Source: Granulicella aggregans (GTDB lineage Bacteria > Acidobacteriota > Terriglobia > Terriglobales > Acidobacteriaceae). From it: 64,000 nt of DNA. The position numbers and the translations under genes are program-made. Where the stretch lies: positions 868,001-932,000 of the forward strand of contig NZ_JACHIP010000002.1 of assembly GCF_014203275.1 (NCBI RefSeq), in the 5' to 3' direction. The notes beneath the pieces are model-generated. The model made no database searches and had not been told where the DNA came from. It was given only the letters and a program-made list of their open reading frames with translations. Below are positions 8,570 to 17,732 of this stretch, one piece after another (positions within the stretch are counted from its first letter, which is position 1; each line of letters opens with the position of its first letter).

Positions 8570-9400
8570 ATGAAACCATGGAGATGCGTGAGCTCGGCTA
8601 CTGAAACAAATCGCTGTCATTCGACGATCGTCGTCCCCTGCTACAACGAAGCATCCCGCTTTCGTCCAGAGCCCTTTCTCGCGTTTTTAGCCGACGATGG
8701 TGCCTATTCCCGGCAGGTGGACTTTCTCTTCGTGAACGATGGCAGCAACGATGGGACTCTGTCCGTGCTTGAAGCGTTGCAGTCGGAAGCCGCGAGGATG
8801 GGACATCCCGACCGTATCGCGATACTCGATAAGAAACGCAATGGCGGCAAGGGTGAGGCGATTCGCGACGGGATTGCGGCGGCTCTTTCGCCCACCGGCC
8901 AAGAGCAGCCACCCGCGTGCGACTACATCGGATTCTGGGACGCGGACCTGGCCACGCCGCTCTCGGCGATCCCGCAGTTCCTCGAGGTGATCGAGGGCCG
9001 GCCTCATCTCCATATGATCTTTGGGTCGCGGATTCGACTGCTGGGCCGGACGATCCGTCGCAATCCAGCGCGGCACTACCTGGGCCGGATCTTCGCGACA
9101 GCCGCCTCGAAGACGCTCTCGCTACCGATTTACGATACGCAGTGCGGAGCGAAGATCTTCAAGGCTACACCCGATCTCGCACAGGTGATTGCCTCACCGT
9201 TCATCTCCCGGTGGATCTTCGACGTGGAACTGGTGGCCCGTTACATTCAGTTGCGTGGACGCGAGTTTTGCTTCCGTTCCATCTACGAGTTCCCGCTGGA
9301 TTCCTGGGAAGACGTCGCCGGCTCCAAGGTCGGGCCGTTCGATTTCTTCTATGCGGCCTTCGACATCCTTCGCATCTACCGGCGATATGTGGCGCGCTAG
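8570..9400 (+). CDS. glycosyltransferase family 2, dolichyl/undecaprenyl-phosphate glucosyltransferase-like
   Basis: The 276-residue GT2 enzyme has all the usual landmarks: STIVVPCYNEASRF at the N-terminus, DFLFVNDGSNDGT, NGGKGEAIRDGI, and the DxD-type motif FWDADLATP. The later FGSRIRLLGRTIRRNPARHYLGR and YDTQCGAKIFK segments are characteristic of polyprenyl/dolichyl-phosphate beta-glucosyltransferases of the Alg5/DPM type. No C-terminal membrane helices are present. It would make lipid-linked sugars at the inner face of the membrane, which could feed the exopolysaccharide pathway downstream. It is divergent from the MoxR operon, and its stop overlaps the stop of the GH28-like gene by 4 bp. 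Confidence 0.9.
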   Translation: MKPWRCVSSATETNRCHSTIVVPCYNEASRFRPEPFLAFLADDGAYSRQVDFLFVNDGSNDGTLSVLEALQSEAARMGHPDRIAILDKKRNGGKGEAIRDGIAAALSPTGQEQPPACDYIGFWDADLATPLSAIPQFLEVIEGRPHLHMIFGSRIRLLGRTIRRNPARHYLGRIFATAASKTLSLPIYDTQCGAKIFKATPDLAQVIASPFISRWIFDVELVARYIQLRGREFCFRSIYEFPLDSWEDVAGSKVGPFDFFYAAFDILRIYRRYVAR

Positions 9401-11094
9401 TTGGCCGATCCCACGGCCTCCTGCGGGACCTCGGGGGTGCGCATGACCGGACTCTTGCTCTGCGACAGATCATTGCCCTTCATCTGCACATCGTGCGAGT
9501 TTGCTCCGGAGACCTTTACGAAGACTCCTGTGCCGGCGGGTGCGCGATTGCCCTGAATACGCGCTATCTGCGTGTTCCTTAGATCGATGAAGGGCTGTGA
9601 GGGATCGCTGGGTGTGCCGGTTACATTCTGCACCGACAATCGCTTCACCTCATCGCAGACGAGCACGGGGCGGGGATCGTGGGTCTGCGAGTTGATGGTT
9701 ACGTTCTGCAGGGTGAGCCCCTGAACGTGGCGGGCGTAGAGTCCGTAGGCCGGGAGTCGGCCGAACATCGTGGCCTTCGGATAGCTTGCGGCTACCTCCG
9801 GCACAGGTGCCTGGAGCCAGGCAAGGTTTCCCGGTTCGACCGTGCTGATCGAGACATCGCGCAAGGTAATGTTTTGAATCTCAAGCTGCGGAATCCCGGT
9901 GATCGACGAGGTGACGGTCGCGCCGGTTGCCTGCACGTTGGTGACCCTGACATTGCGGACCGCACCAGTGAGGAGAATTTTGCCCTCCTCGGCCAATTTC
10001 TGTTTGCCGGCGGCGGTCTGAAGGCGAAAGCAGATCGGCGCGCGGACGTTCGTCATCTTGATCCCGGAGTAGGTGACGCCATCTACGTAAGAGTTGTCCC
10101 ATAGCATGATCTGAGCTCCAGAGATCGGTCGCTCGTTCTCCGGCCCACTGGTCCCGTAAACCTCGCAGTTTTCGAAGGTCGTATTCACGATAGGGGCGGG
10201 CCCTTCGGGACCGATGATGAGCCCGTTGCAGCAGGTGGTGACCCGGCAGTTCATGATCTTCACGTTGCGCGAGGCCTGGTTGCCCTGGTAGAAGTTGCCG
10301 CTCTTGATGCAGATTGCGTCATCGCCGGTGATGATATCGCAACCATCGACGAGAACGTCTTCGCAGGCCTGCGGGTCGATGCCATCACAATTGGAAGCAT
10401 CGATCGGGTTCCTGACGGTGACCTTGCGGATCAGCACGTTTTTGCACCCGATGGGACGCATGGCCCAGCCGACGGAGTTCTGCAGCGTGATGTTCTCGAC
10501 GTGCAGATTAGTCACGTTGCCCATCTCAACCATCGGCGAGATCTGGTGAACTCTCCGTCTGCCCAAGGCAGCTACATCGCGCCATTGATCCTGGGGAGCG
10601 ACGGGAGGACGCGGATTGGGGGCGAAGTAGTTGGGGCCATTGCCATCAATGGTGCCGGGGCCGAGGATCGTGATGTTCTCTGCGTTCAATGCGAAGAGGA
10701 GATGAGCTCCGACAGAGACCTTGGTGATGGCGACGGCGTCGGCCGGGAGAACAAAGTCGGAGTAGTTGGGGCTTGCCAGGATCTTCGCGCCGGCCTGCAA
10801 CTGGAAGGTCACGTTGCTCCTAAGCCGCACCAGGCCGGTGACATAGGTGCCCGGGCCTAACAGGACAGTGCCTCCGCCCGCAGCGGTGCAGTCGTCGATG
10901 GCTTGCTGGATGGGTTGTGTGTCGAGCGTCACGCCATCGCCCTTTGCGCCATAGCGGCGTGGATCGAAGACCCGCCCTGCCTGCCCTCCGTACCCGGAGA
11001 GAGGCTGCGCCCATGCTTGAGTGCTTGCGGCCAGAGCGGCGGCGGTTCCGGCTGCGGTCTTCATCATGGATCTGCGACTCAAGCTCTTCTTCAA
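9397..11094 (-). CDS. glycoside hydrolase family 28-like (polygalacturonase-type) secreted protein
   Basis: The 565-residue product starts with a twin-arginine type leader (SRRSMMK followed by AAGTAAALAASTQAWA). An N-terminal strand region (FDPRRYGAKGDGVTLDTQPIQQAI, here quoted in part) precedes a right-handed beta-helix. Two GH28 sites are present: NCDGID at 235-240 (Asp237) and GDDA at 257-260 (Asp258, Asp259). The third, normally Gly-His-Gly, reads CCNGLIIGPEG at 288-298, with Asn290 where His is expected. It may thus be a non-classical hydrolase, lyase or binding protein. The TTG start has GAGG six bases upstream. Placed at the downstream end of the exopolysaccharide cluster, it could trim or degrade the polymer. 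Confidence 0.85.
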   Translation of the reverse strand: MKKSLSRRSMMKTAAGTAAALAASTQAWAQPLSGYGGQAGRVFDPRRYGAKGDGVTLDTQPIQQAIDDCTAAGGGTVLLGPGTYVTGLVRLRSNVTFQLQAGAKILASPNYSDFVLPADAVAITKVSVGAHLLFALNAENITILGPGTIDGNGPNYFAPNPRPPVAPQDQWRDVAALGRRRVHQISPMVEMGNVTNLHVENITLQNSVGWAMRPIGCKNVLIRKVTVRNPIDASNCDGIDPQACEDVLVDGCDIITGDDAICIKSGNFYQGNQASRNVKIMNCRVTTCCNGLIIGPEGPAPIVNTTFENCEVYGTSGPENERPISGAQIMLWDNSYVDGVTYSGIKMTNVRAPICFRLQTAAGKQKLAEEGKILLTGAVRNVRVTNVQATGATVTSSITGIPQLEIQNITLRDVSISTVEPGNLAWLQAPVPEVAASYPKATMFGRLPAYGLYARHVQGLTLQNVTINSQTHDPRPVLVCDEVKRLSVQNVTGTPSDPSQPFIDLRNTQIARIQGNRAPAGTGVFVKVSGANSHDVQMKGNDLSQSKSPVMRTPEVPQEAVGSAN

Positions 11095-11282
11095 AAGTGT
11101 CCTCGTAGTCTGTATGGGTCGCTATGTCCTGGCGGCTGCGCGGGAGCGCGGCATGGTGAAGCCACCGCCGCTATCTGTAGGATGTCGACGGAATGGTTGA
11201 GGAAACCCGCAGCCCCGCTTAAAGTTGCAGCCAAAAGCCTGAGGCCGCAGGGCTTCACTCTTCATTCATGCGGGGTGCAGGG

Positions 11283-12581
11283 CTATTGCTCGCCCAGCAG
11301 CACGCCGGAGGCGAGGGCGTTCTGCTCTGCCTTACGGCAGGCATACTTCAGCATGAACCAGTTCATCGCGCCCAGGCCCGCGTCGGTCAGCAGGCTGGAC
11401 CAGGCCGCTCCCTGCCAGCCGTGACGAGGGATAAGCCACAGATTGAGCAGGAAGTTCACGGCAGCAGCCACGATTTGCGTATAAGTGCGGTACTTCTGAA
11501 GTCCTGCGCCCATCAGAGCTGTTCCCGTCATCTGGTGGATGCTGCGGAAGAAGGGGATGAGGCTGAGCCAGCGAAGAGCGTAGACGCTCTCCGCGTAGTC
11601 CTTGCCGATGATGTGGGGAATGATCGGGGCAAATAGGAAGATGCACGCAGCGGAGAAGACTCCCAACAGCATCGCCCGCTTCAGCAGCGAGTTTGCCAGT
11701 GCGGCCGCGTGGGTAACGCCCTTAGCTCCCTGCTGAAAGAACTTTGGCGTAGCGGCATCGCGCACTGAAAATACAGGGATGCTGGCGATCTCGACCACAC
11801 GGTAAGCCATGGAGTAGATGCCGTTCTGCACGTTCATCCCGTAATGGCTAAGCATCGTCTTATCGACATCGTTGTAAGCGGATGAGGTTGACTGCGAGAA
11901 GGAGTACTGTAGGCCTTCAGCGGCATGACGTCGCATCAGGCTGAAGTCGAACTTTGGCCGGCCAAGCCGCACGGTCACGGTGATCACCGCAATCAATGCG
12001 CCAGCAAGAGAGACGAAGAGCGAGACGACAACCCAGTTCCACGCAGTCGCATGGTGCAGCAGGACCAGCATCGCGACGGCGGCGATGGCACGCATGATAT
12101 TCGTCAGTAGGTTCATCATCGCGGTGACGCGAAGCTGTTCGAACGCCTGAAAGACCTGTCCGGCGGCAACTGCGATCTGCGTACAGAAGCAGACACTGAC
12201 GGCTGCTGGAAAGATCAATGCCGCGCTTAGAGGATTGAGAATAAAGCGTGCCGTGAAGTAGAGCACCGCCGAGACCAGGAAGCTGACGGTGCAAGTGATC
12301 AGCAGGATGTTGCCCCAGTAGACGGGGAACTTGCTCTTGTCCGGGCTTACGTAGCGAAGAAAGACAGTTCCGGAACCGATCGTGCTGTACTGGCTCGCCA
12401 TGGATACCAGGGCGAAGGTTCCAGCGTAGATACCGTATTCGCGGCTGCCGAGAAGTCGTGCCAGCACGATGAAATACGTCGTCTGGAATATAAGACCAAG
12501 TCCCTGGCCCAGAAACATCCAACCAGCATTTCGAGCCAGCCTGCTCTGCTTGAGCTTTGCAATCTCCGCCTTCAGGTCCAT
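11283..12581 (-). CDS. Wzx-type polysaccharide flippase (oligosaccharide-lipid translocase)
   Basis: The 432-residue protein is hydrophobic throughout, with about twelve predicted transmembrane helices. It has the opening typical of the MOP superfamily: a short basic N-terminus, then NAGWMFLGQGLGLIFQTTYF and VLARLLGSREYGIYAG. Its length matches Wzx/RfbX proteins, which flip undecaprenyl-linked repeat units across the inner membrane. The ATG overlaps the end of the upstream polymerase gene by 10 bp, so the two are coupled. The order Wzc-Wza-Wzy-Wzx supports a Wzy-dependent export pathway. Family assignment is strong; the sugar substrate is unknown. Confidence 0.92.
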   Translation of the reverse strand: MDLKAEIAKLKQSRLARNAGWMFLGQGLGLIFQTTYFIVLARLLGSREYGIYAGTFALVSMASQYSTIGSGTVFLRYVSPDKSKFPVYWGNILLITCTVSFLVSAVLYFTARFILNPLSAALIFPAAVSVCFCTQIAVAAGQVFQAFEQLRVTAMMNLLTNIMRAIAAVAMLVLLHHATAWNWVVVSLFVSLAGALIAVITVTVRLGRPKFDFSLMRRHAAEGLQYSFSQSTSSAYNDVDKTMLSHYGMNVQNGIYSMAYRVVEIASIPVFSVRDAATPKFFQQGAKGVTHAAALANSLLKRAMLLGVFSAACIFLFAPIIPHIIGKDYAESVYALRWLSLIPFFRSIHQMTGTALMGAGLQKYRTYTQIVAAAVNFLLNLWLIPRHGWQGAAWSSLLTDAGLGAMNWFMLKYACRKAEQNALASGVLLGEQ

Positions 12582-13921
12582 GCAACCCCGAGCGACTTGA
12601 TCCTGCGAGCTTCGTTCTCAAGTCCTACATAGGCCATCATGAAGATCGGCCACTCAATGGCGTTTGGGAACATAAATTTGTTTCCGTCTACCAATGTGAG
12701 CAGGGTGTAAAAGATGAGCACGATATACCAGAGAGCGTAGTTCGGGGTATTGCTGCGGAAGCAACGAACTGCATTCACAGTCCCCTTCACCAGCACCCAG
12801 GAGAGTACAAACATGCCAACGAATCCAAGTTCCAGAAGCATCTGAAGAACGCCGTTTTCAGCGTTGCCGAGAAAGGGATCGCCTGCCGCCAGGGCAAGCC
12901 GATGCGCCTCGGGGTTCCGGACGGTAAAGAACGCGTCATATCCGAAGCCGACAATGGGCGACTTCACGATCGCGAGCGGGGCAATGGCCCAGATAACCGT
13001 GCGACCACTGAGGGTAGGATCCTTGCCGATGAACTTGAGGATCGGGCCGCTGTTCGCATAGACCAGCCATAATCCCAGAGCAATAGCTGCCGGCGTGAAG
13101 CCCGCTACCAGAATTCTCTCAGTCGGCCTAAGGCGATGCATGAATCGCAACAGAAGGATGAACAGGACGAGGATAATCAAGACGCCCCAGCCGGTTCTCG
13201 CCAGCGCGGCGACGATCAACGCCAGGTTCAAGCCGATATACGTCATCCGCTTGACGCCGCCCCATTTTCCAGGAAAGTGGTAGAAAAAGCCGGGAAGCAG
13301 AAACAGGATGGTGATGCCGGAACATGCGTTTTTGCTGGGATAGATACCTTCGGCACCTACCGTCGCATTTTTGTAGTCGATTCCGGCGATAGGCAAGGCG
13401 ATGATCAGCACAAAACTGACAACGGCCGCAACGAGACCGGATAGGAGGACGAGTTGCAACTGCTGGCGCGGGTTGAACCGTACCGCCAGATAAATTCCAA
13501 ATACTGTCAGCACCAGAGAGAGGATCGAGAAGGAGAGTGTACGAGTGGGTTCCGAGGACCACAGCGTGGAACAAATCGCCCATATCGGCAGGAGAAATAG
13601 TGGCCAGTTGGCGCGGCAGGTCTCAATCAGGCGATTGATAACGGGGTACATCACCAGCACCATGATGCCGTAACAGACAATCAACTCTGCGGAGTGTAAT
13701 GCTGAACCCTGGCCGGTCTCTGGAGTGACCAGGCCGCCCACCCTGCTATTGAAACTCATGCCTTGGATGGAAAACGCGCCTCGGGCAGCAATGAAGAGAA
13801 TTGGCCCCAGGATCGCGTAGGTGACGATCAGTCCGAAGATGGAATCCGATGGCTGGGTACTCTTAGCCGCCCGGGGAACGGGCTTTGTGAAGACGCCCTG
13901 AGGGGTAGCCAGTGTGCTCAT
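12572..13921 (-). CDS. O-antigen ligase / Wzy-type polysaccharide polymerase
   Basis: The 449-residue, multi-spanning protein (10-12 helices) has the large periplasmic loop and motifs of the Wzy/O-antigen ligase family. Examples are LPIWAICSTLWSSEPTRTL near residue 120, GAEGIYPSKNACSG with the loop Lys, and KDPTLSGRTVIWAIA followed by VGFGYDAFF. These segments are typical of 'Wzy_C' proteins. It would polymerise lipid-linked repeat units on the periplasmic side. A strong AGAGGAGGGG ribosome-binding site precedes the ATG. Between it and the upstream Wza-like gene lie 151 bp containing a GC-rich hairpin. Polymerase versus ligase cannot be decided from sequence, but the context with Wzx and Wzc favours polymerase. 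Confidence 0.9.
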   Translation of the reverse strand: MSTLATPQGVFTKPVPRAAKSTQPSDSIFGLIVTYAILGPILFIAARGAFSIQGMSFNSRVGGLVTPETGQGSALHSAELIVCYGIMVLVMYPVINRLIETCRANWPLFLLPIWAICSTLWSSEPTRTLSFSILSLVLTVFGIYLAVRFNPRQQLQLVLLSGLVAAVVSFVLIIALPIAGIDYKNATVGAEGIYPSKNACSGITILFLLPGFFYHFPGKWGGVKRMTYIGLNLALIVAALARTGWGVLIILVLFILLLRFMHRLRPTERILVAGFTPAAIALGLWLVYANSGPILKFIGKDPTLSGRTVIWAIAPLAIVKSPIVGFGYDAFFTVRNPEAHRLALAAGDPFLGNAENGVLQMLLELGFVGMFVLSWVLVKGTVNAVRCFRSNTPNYALWYIVLIFYTLLTLVDGNKFMFPNAIEWPIFMMAYVGLENEARRIKSLGVAWT

Positions 13922-14036
13922 TCGTCCCCTCCTCTGCGAAAGCCTTTCGCTCCGCTTACGCCGTGCGTTCGGTCCGGCAGTCGTCCCATTTTATGCGAGC
14001 GTCACAAGTCGACCAGGTGCATTTCATACCCGAGCG

Positions 14037-14062
14037 GCGGGCCGATCATTGGAACGGCCCGC
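14037..14062 (-). terminator. GC-rich hairpin after the Wza-like gene
   Basis: The 8-bp inverted repeat GCGGGCCG / CGGCCCGC has a 10-base loop and lies 11 bp past the stop of the Wza-like gene on the minus strand. No T-run follows, so it is either an attenuator, an RNA-stability element or a weak terminator that lowers expression of Wzy/Wzx relative to Wzc/Wza. Confidence 0.4.
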
Positions 14063-14072
14063 TGACCGAAGT

Positions 14073-15020
14073 TTAGTGGAAGGCGTAGATAGTGGCACCG
14101 CCCGCAGCACTGACGAGCCCGGTCACGCCAAGGAGAGCGTTCTTCAGGTAGCTGAAAGGTACGTAGATAATGTCGCCCGCCTGGAGAGAGCGATCCGCTT
14201 GCTTTCCCTTCTGCATTGCGGACAAAGGTAAGTGAATATCTTCATACTTTCCGTCCGGCAGCTTACGGATGAGTCGCGCAGCGGCAGGAGATGCCGTCCT
14301 GTTGGTTGCGCCCGCCAGAGCGATCAACTGAAGCACCGTTAGTGGAGCATCGTTGTTCACAATCGGAAATCCGCCGGGCTTGCCAACATCGCCCAGGACA
14401 TAGACCAGTTCAGCATGAGCGACCCGGACGGTATCTCCCGGGAAGACCATGACATCGCGGCTCAGAAGCGTGGTTCCGGTCCGCTTGATTCCTGGCGCGC
14501 TCGAGTCAGGAGTAGTCAGTGGAGAGTTAGCTGTGTAGAAGGTGAGCAATTCCCCCGTTACGCGGCGCTGAACGACGACTGTTCTGTCCGCGTCCGGAGT
14601 GAGTCCACCAGCTAGAGCCAGAACCTCGGAGATCGTCCTGCCGGTCGTGATCGGATAAGCGCCGGGAAGATGAACCGCACCTAGTACCGAAACCGACTGC
14701 GTGGCGTAGCTATCGACCGTCACTGTGATTCGGGGATTCACCAGATAGTGCGAACTCGACATGAAGTTGGCAATCTTGGCGCCTGCCTGCTCCGGCGTGA
14801 GGCCGGCGATCTTGATGCTGCCGCCCATTACTAAGGGGAAATCACCGGCATCAGTGACCCGGCTCTGCTGATTCAACTCGCCAGCGTCGAAGTAAACGAC
14901 GTGGACCAGATCTCCCGGCCCGATCAGCAGGCTCTCTTGCGCGCGGGCACCAATCACTGCGAAGAAGAACAGGAAGATCGCTACAATCTTCGCCGATGAA
15001 AAGGTCTTATACAGTCTCAT
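14073..15020 (-). CDS. polysaccharide export protein, Wza/OPX type
   Basis: This 315-residue protein has an N-terminal signal peptide (IVAIFLFFFAVIGARAQ). The Poly_export domain follows (LLIGPGDLVHVVYFDAGEL, PLVMGGSIKIAGLTPEQAGAKI), then SLBB domains (SVSVLGAVHLPGAYPI, VYVLGDVGKPGGFPI). A short hydrophobic C-terminal segment (ALLGVTGLVSAAGGATIYAF) may act as a membrane anchor. No lipobox Cys is evident, unlike E. coli Wza. Such proteins form the periplasmic/outer-membrane exit channel for exopolysaccharide. Its ATG overlaps the end of the Wzc-like gene by 14 bp and has an AGGAGG ribosome-binding site. Confidence 0.93.
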   Translation of the reverse strand: MRLYKTFSSAKIVAIFLFFFAVIGARAQESLLIGPGDLVHVVYFDAGELNQQSRVTDAGDFPLVMGGSIKIAGLTPEQAGAKIANFMSSSHYLVNPRITVTVDSYATQSVSVLGAVHLPGAYPITTGRTISEVLALAGGLTPDADRTVVVQRRVTGELLTFYTANSPLTTPDSSAPGIKRTGTTLLSRDVMVFPGDTVRVAHAELVYVLGDVGKPGGFPIVNNDAPLTVLQLIALAGATNRTASPAAARLIRKLPDGKYEDIHLPLSAMQKGKQADRSLQAGDIIYVPFSYLKNALLGVTGLVSAAGGATIYAFH

Positions 15021-17262
15021 GCGCGTCCTCCTGGTAGTAGTTGGCGGTCGTCTTGCCGAAGTAACTCTGGTAGAGATCAGAGCTGGTGCTGACTCCGTTC
15101 AATACAACCGCGATACTGTCCGGTTTGGATCGCGTTGCCAGAATCTGGTAGGCGCGAGCCAGCGAAGCCTCGTCCGTGACGCCTTGATGCGCCACCAGGA
15201 CCGTAGAGTCAGCCAGGCTGCTCAAAATCGCAGCGTCTACGACTGGTAGCACCGGAGGCGAATCAATTAGGACGAGTTCAAACTGCTGCTTCAGCTCATC
15301 GATCAGGAGATTCATCCGAGGCGAACTCAACAGCTCGGCGGGGTTTGGCGGCGTAGCTCCCCCAGGAAGGAGAAACAGATTTGGCTGTTTAGGCACCTGC
15401 AAAAGTGTAGGCGCAACCGGCGGTCCCGAGAGCAGGGTCGAGAGTCCCTCTTTTGCCGTGAACTCAGGGCTAGCGTCCGCTGTGCTGCGGAAGTCCGCAT
15501 CTACAAGCACGACGCGCTTGCCCTGCTGTGCAACGCTGACCGCAAGATTGCGGGCGGTAACGCTCTTACCTTCGTGAGCGTTGGCGCTGGTCACGACGAT
15601 GACCCGGTGTTGCGCAAGGCCTGCATTCACAAGTGAGCTGCGAATGCTGCGGACCGCTTCACTGTATGCCGATCGGGGAGCTGAGAGGGTGCGCAGCCCG
15701 CGCATACCTTCGAGGGCAGGCTGGCCGCTTCCATACTTGGGAAGGATGCCAATCAGCGGGAGACCCATCTGTTCGACCTGGGCTGTCGAATGGATGCTGC
15801 GGTCGAGTCCTTCCGCGATCAGCATTCCGCCAAAGGCAAAGAGCAGGCCGATGGCGATCGAAGCCGCCAGCAGGAGCAGGACGTTAGGCTTAGAGGGATT
15901 GGCGGGAACCCGAGCCGGGTCAACAATCGAGAGGTCGCCGCCCTTCAATCCCTTGAGGACTCCCGTCTCCTTCAACTTCTTCAGCAGGTCCTCATAGAGC
16001 GTTCGGCTCTGGTTGGCCTCGTCACGTTGAATCGTGTAGTCGACTGCCTTGTCCTTCAGGTTGTCGGCGGCACGATGGTTTGCTTCGTTCTCGGCACGGA
16101 TCTGATTTTCGTTCGACAGAGCAATCTCATAGTCATTTTTAGCCCTGCTGGCCACACGCGCTACTTCATCGTTCAGCGCGCTGTTAACGTGGTCCAACTG
16201 CGCATGGTATTCGGCCATCCTCGGGTAGGCGGTCCCGTACTTTAGCTCTCCGTCGGCAATCTGCTGTTGCAGGGTCGATTGTTGCAGGCGTAGATTTTGG
16301 ATTAGCACCAGCGAGTTCGCGACGGGAGCCGATGCCGCCGCGCCCGACGTGCCGCTCAACTCCGAGATCAACTCTGCGTTTCCGGTCCTCACCGCTTTGT
16401 AGACAGCCTCCTTCACGATCCGGCTCTGATTGGCGGCCGAGAGAGCGGCCGTGGACTGCTGCAACTTGTCGAGGACGCTCGAGTAAAGCTGCTCGTGACC
16501 ATTGCTGTCCGTGCCGAGGCTGAACATGTCAGTCCCCTTCTGAAGCGACGCGAGTTTGGCCTGATCGGCCTCGCTCTGCTTGCGGAGGTCGGCAAGTTGA
16601 CTCTGGAGAAACTCGCTGGCCTCGGAGGATGAGGCGTTCTTCGACTCAAAGGAGAAGTCGGTCAGTCCCTGGACGAGCCGGTTCACAATCGCGGCGGAGA
16701 GTTTGGGATCCGGATCAGCATAGCTGACCTGGATGAGACGGGTTCCGGTCAGCACCTTGACCTGGAGATTCTTCTCGAATTTGCGAATTGCCCGCTCCCG
16801 GCGGCGGGGAGAGTCCTCGAGCGAAGCCCCCTGGGGGTCGGTCTTGCCGGATGGAGTAAAGAGCCCCATAACCGCGCTGATCGGGTTCCAGTTAGACACG
16901 AAGTCGGGCGTAGCCTCGAGATTCAAGTCGCGAATCACGTTCAGCGCCAGCGTGTCCGACTGCAGTATCTGGGACTGAGTCTCAAGATTCATGTTAGCGG
17001 CAGCAAGGTCACCGCCGAGGGCAGCTCCTGGCCCACCGAGATCGGAGAGATCGATCGCGGTCGAACCTTCTTTCTGAACCTGGACCACGGCAACCGCCGC
17101 GTAGCGCTTCGTCGCAACCATGCAGTAAAGAAGGGTAATAAAAACGAATGCCCCGAGAATGATCAGCCCAACATTTCGGCGCCTGCGAAGCACTCGAACC
17201 AGATCGTTTACAGTAAGTCCCGCTTCAACGGCCTGCGGTGTGTCGAGCGCGTAGTTTGCCAT
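15007..17262 (-). CDS. exopolysaccharide chain-length protein with cytoplasmic tyrosine autokinase (Wzc-like)
   Basis: The 751-residue fusion has an N-terminal Wzz domain with its first helix at about 31-50 (NVGLIILGAFVFITLLYCMV). A long coiled-coil periplasmic part includes GNVR-type sequence, and a second helix lies near 465-485 (VLLLLAASIAIGLLFAFGG). The C-terminal BY-kinase has Walker A (ANAHEGKS), Walker A' (VVLVDADFR) and Walker B (LVLIDSPP). The tail has a tyrosine cluster at Tyr731, Tyr734, Tyr742 and Tyr743, the usual autophosphorylation sites. It controls polymer length and export together with the Wza-like product. The 470-bp region upstream probably holds the cluster's main promoter. 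Confidence 0.95.
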   Translation of the reverse strand: MANYALDTPQAVEAGLTVNDLVRVLRRRRNVGLIILGAFVFITLLYCMVATKRYAAVAVVQVQKEGSTAIDLSDLGGPGAALGGDLAAANMNLETQSQILQSDTLALNVIRDLNLEATPDFVSNWNPISAVMGLFTPSGKTDPQGASLEDSPRRRERAIRKFEKNLQVKVLTGTRLIQVSYADPDPKLSAAIVNRLVQGLTDFSFESKNASSSEASEFLQSQLADLRKQSEADQAKLASLQKGTDMFSLGTDSNGHEQLYSSVLDKLQQSTAALSAANQSRIVKEAVYKAVRTGNAELISELSGTSGAAASAPVANSLVLIQNLRLQQSTLQQQIADGELKYGTAYPRMAEYHAQLDHVNSALNDEVARVASRAKNDYEIALSNENQIRAENEANHRAADNLKDKAVDYTIQRDEANQSRTLYEDLLKKLKETGVLKGLKGGDLSIVDPARVPANPSKPNVLLLLAASIAIGLLFAFGGMLIAEGLDRSIHSTAQVEQMGLPLIGILPKYGSGQPALEGMRGLRTLSAPRSAYSEAVRSIRSSLVNAGLAQHRVIVVTSANAHEGKSVTARNLAVSVAQQGKRVVLVDADFRSTADASPEFTAKEGLSTLLSGPPVAPTLLQVPKQPNLFLLPGGATPPNPAELLSSPRMNLLIDELKQQFELVLIDSPPVLPVVDAAILSSLADSTVLVAHQGVTDEASLARAYQILATRSKPDSIAVVLNGVSTSSDLYQSYFGKTTANYYQEDAHETV

Positions 17263-17732
17263 TTTCCTCTTTCATTACGACACTTGGGTCAGTGCGATGT
17301 GTCTGAAGATCCCTGGGATCAGACTATCTAGCTCTTGGACTCGCCTCTTTTGTGTCTGGACGGTTCGGATGGTTGTTGGCTCGGAGGGATAATACCCTCG
17401 GTATTCACTTTGCCTGGTCGAGAAACCGTGTGAATGGAGACACCCCTAGCCCTGCCCGATGCAATTTATCGAGTAAGGATTCTCTCTCTTCCTAGCAAAG
17501 CTAACTTGACCGAAAGTTACCATCCGGGGTTTTGAGTGTCAAGAAAATCCAGCCTTGCGCACCCACTTAGAAACTACGTCATACAGCCTGAACGAACAAA
17601 CTTGCTGGCGCAAGAAACACCTGAATTTGCAGCCACTTACCGTCGCAACCGGGGAAGGGAAGATTGAGCCTGGGACCTACCCGTGAGATGGTCGGGCTGT
17701 CGATCCGGCTGCCTGAAACAGCTTCGGCTGCC
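17263..17732. other. 470-bp non-coding spacer/leader upstream of the Wzc-like gene
   Basis: No convincing gene is seen on either strand; the open frames here only extend or mirror the GT4 gene. The stretch is more A/T-rich than its neighbours. It contains an interrupted palindrome, AATACC-ctc-GGTATT, at 17391-17405, next to an overlapping GAGGG-N6-CCCTC hairpin (17384-17399). The length suggests a promoter plus a long 5' leader for the Wzc-Wza-Wzy-Wzx transcription unit. I looked for c-di-GMP riboswitch landmarks and did not find them. Promoter boxes could not be placed confidently. Confidence 0.4.

Noticed and set aside
11095..11282. Hairpin AAGCC...GGCTT after the Wzx gene
   Set aside because: Stem is short and interrupted, too weak to call a terminator.
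17263..17732. c-di-GMP (GEMM) riboswitch before the exopolysaccharide genes
   Set aside because: The expected conserved core segments were not found on the minus strand.
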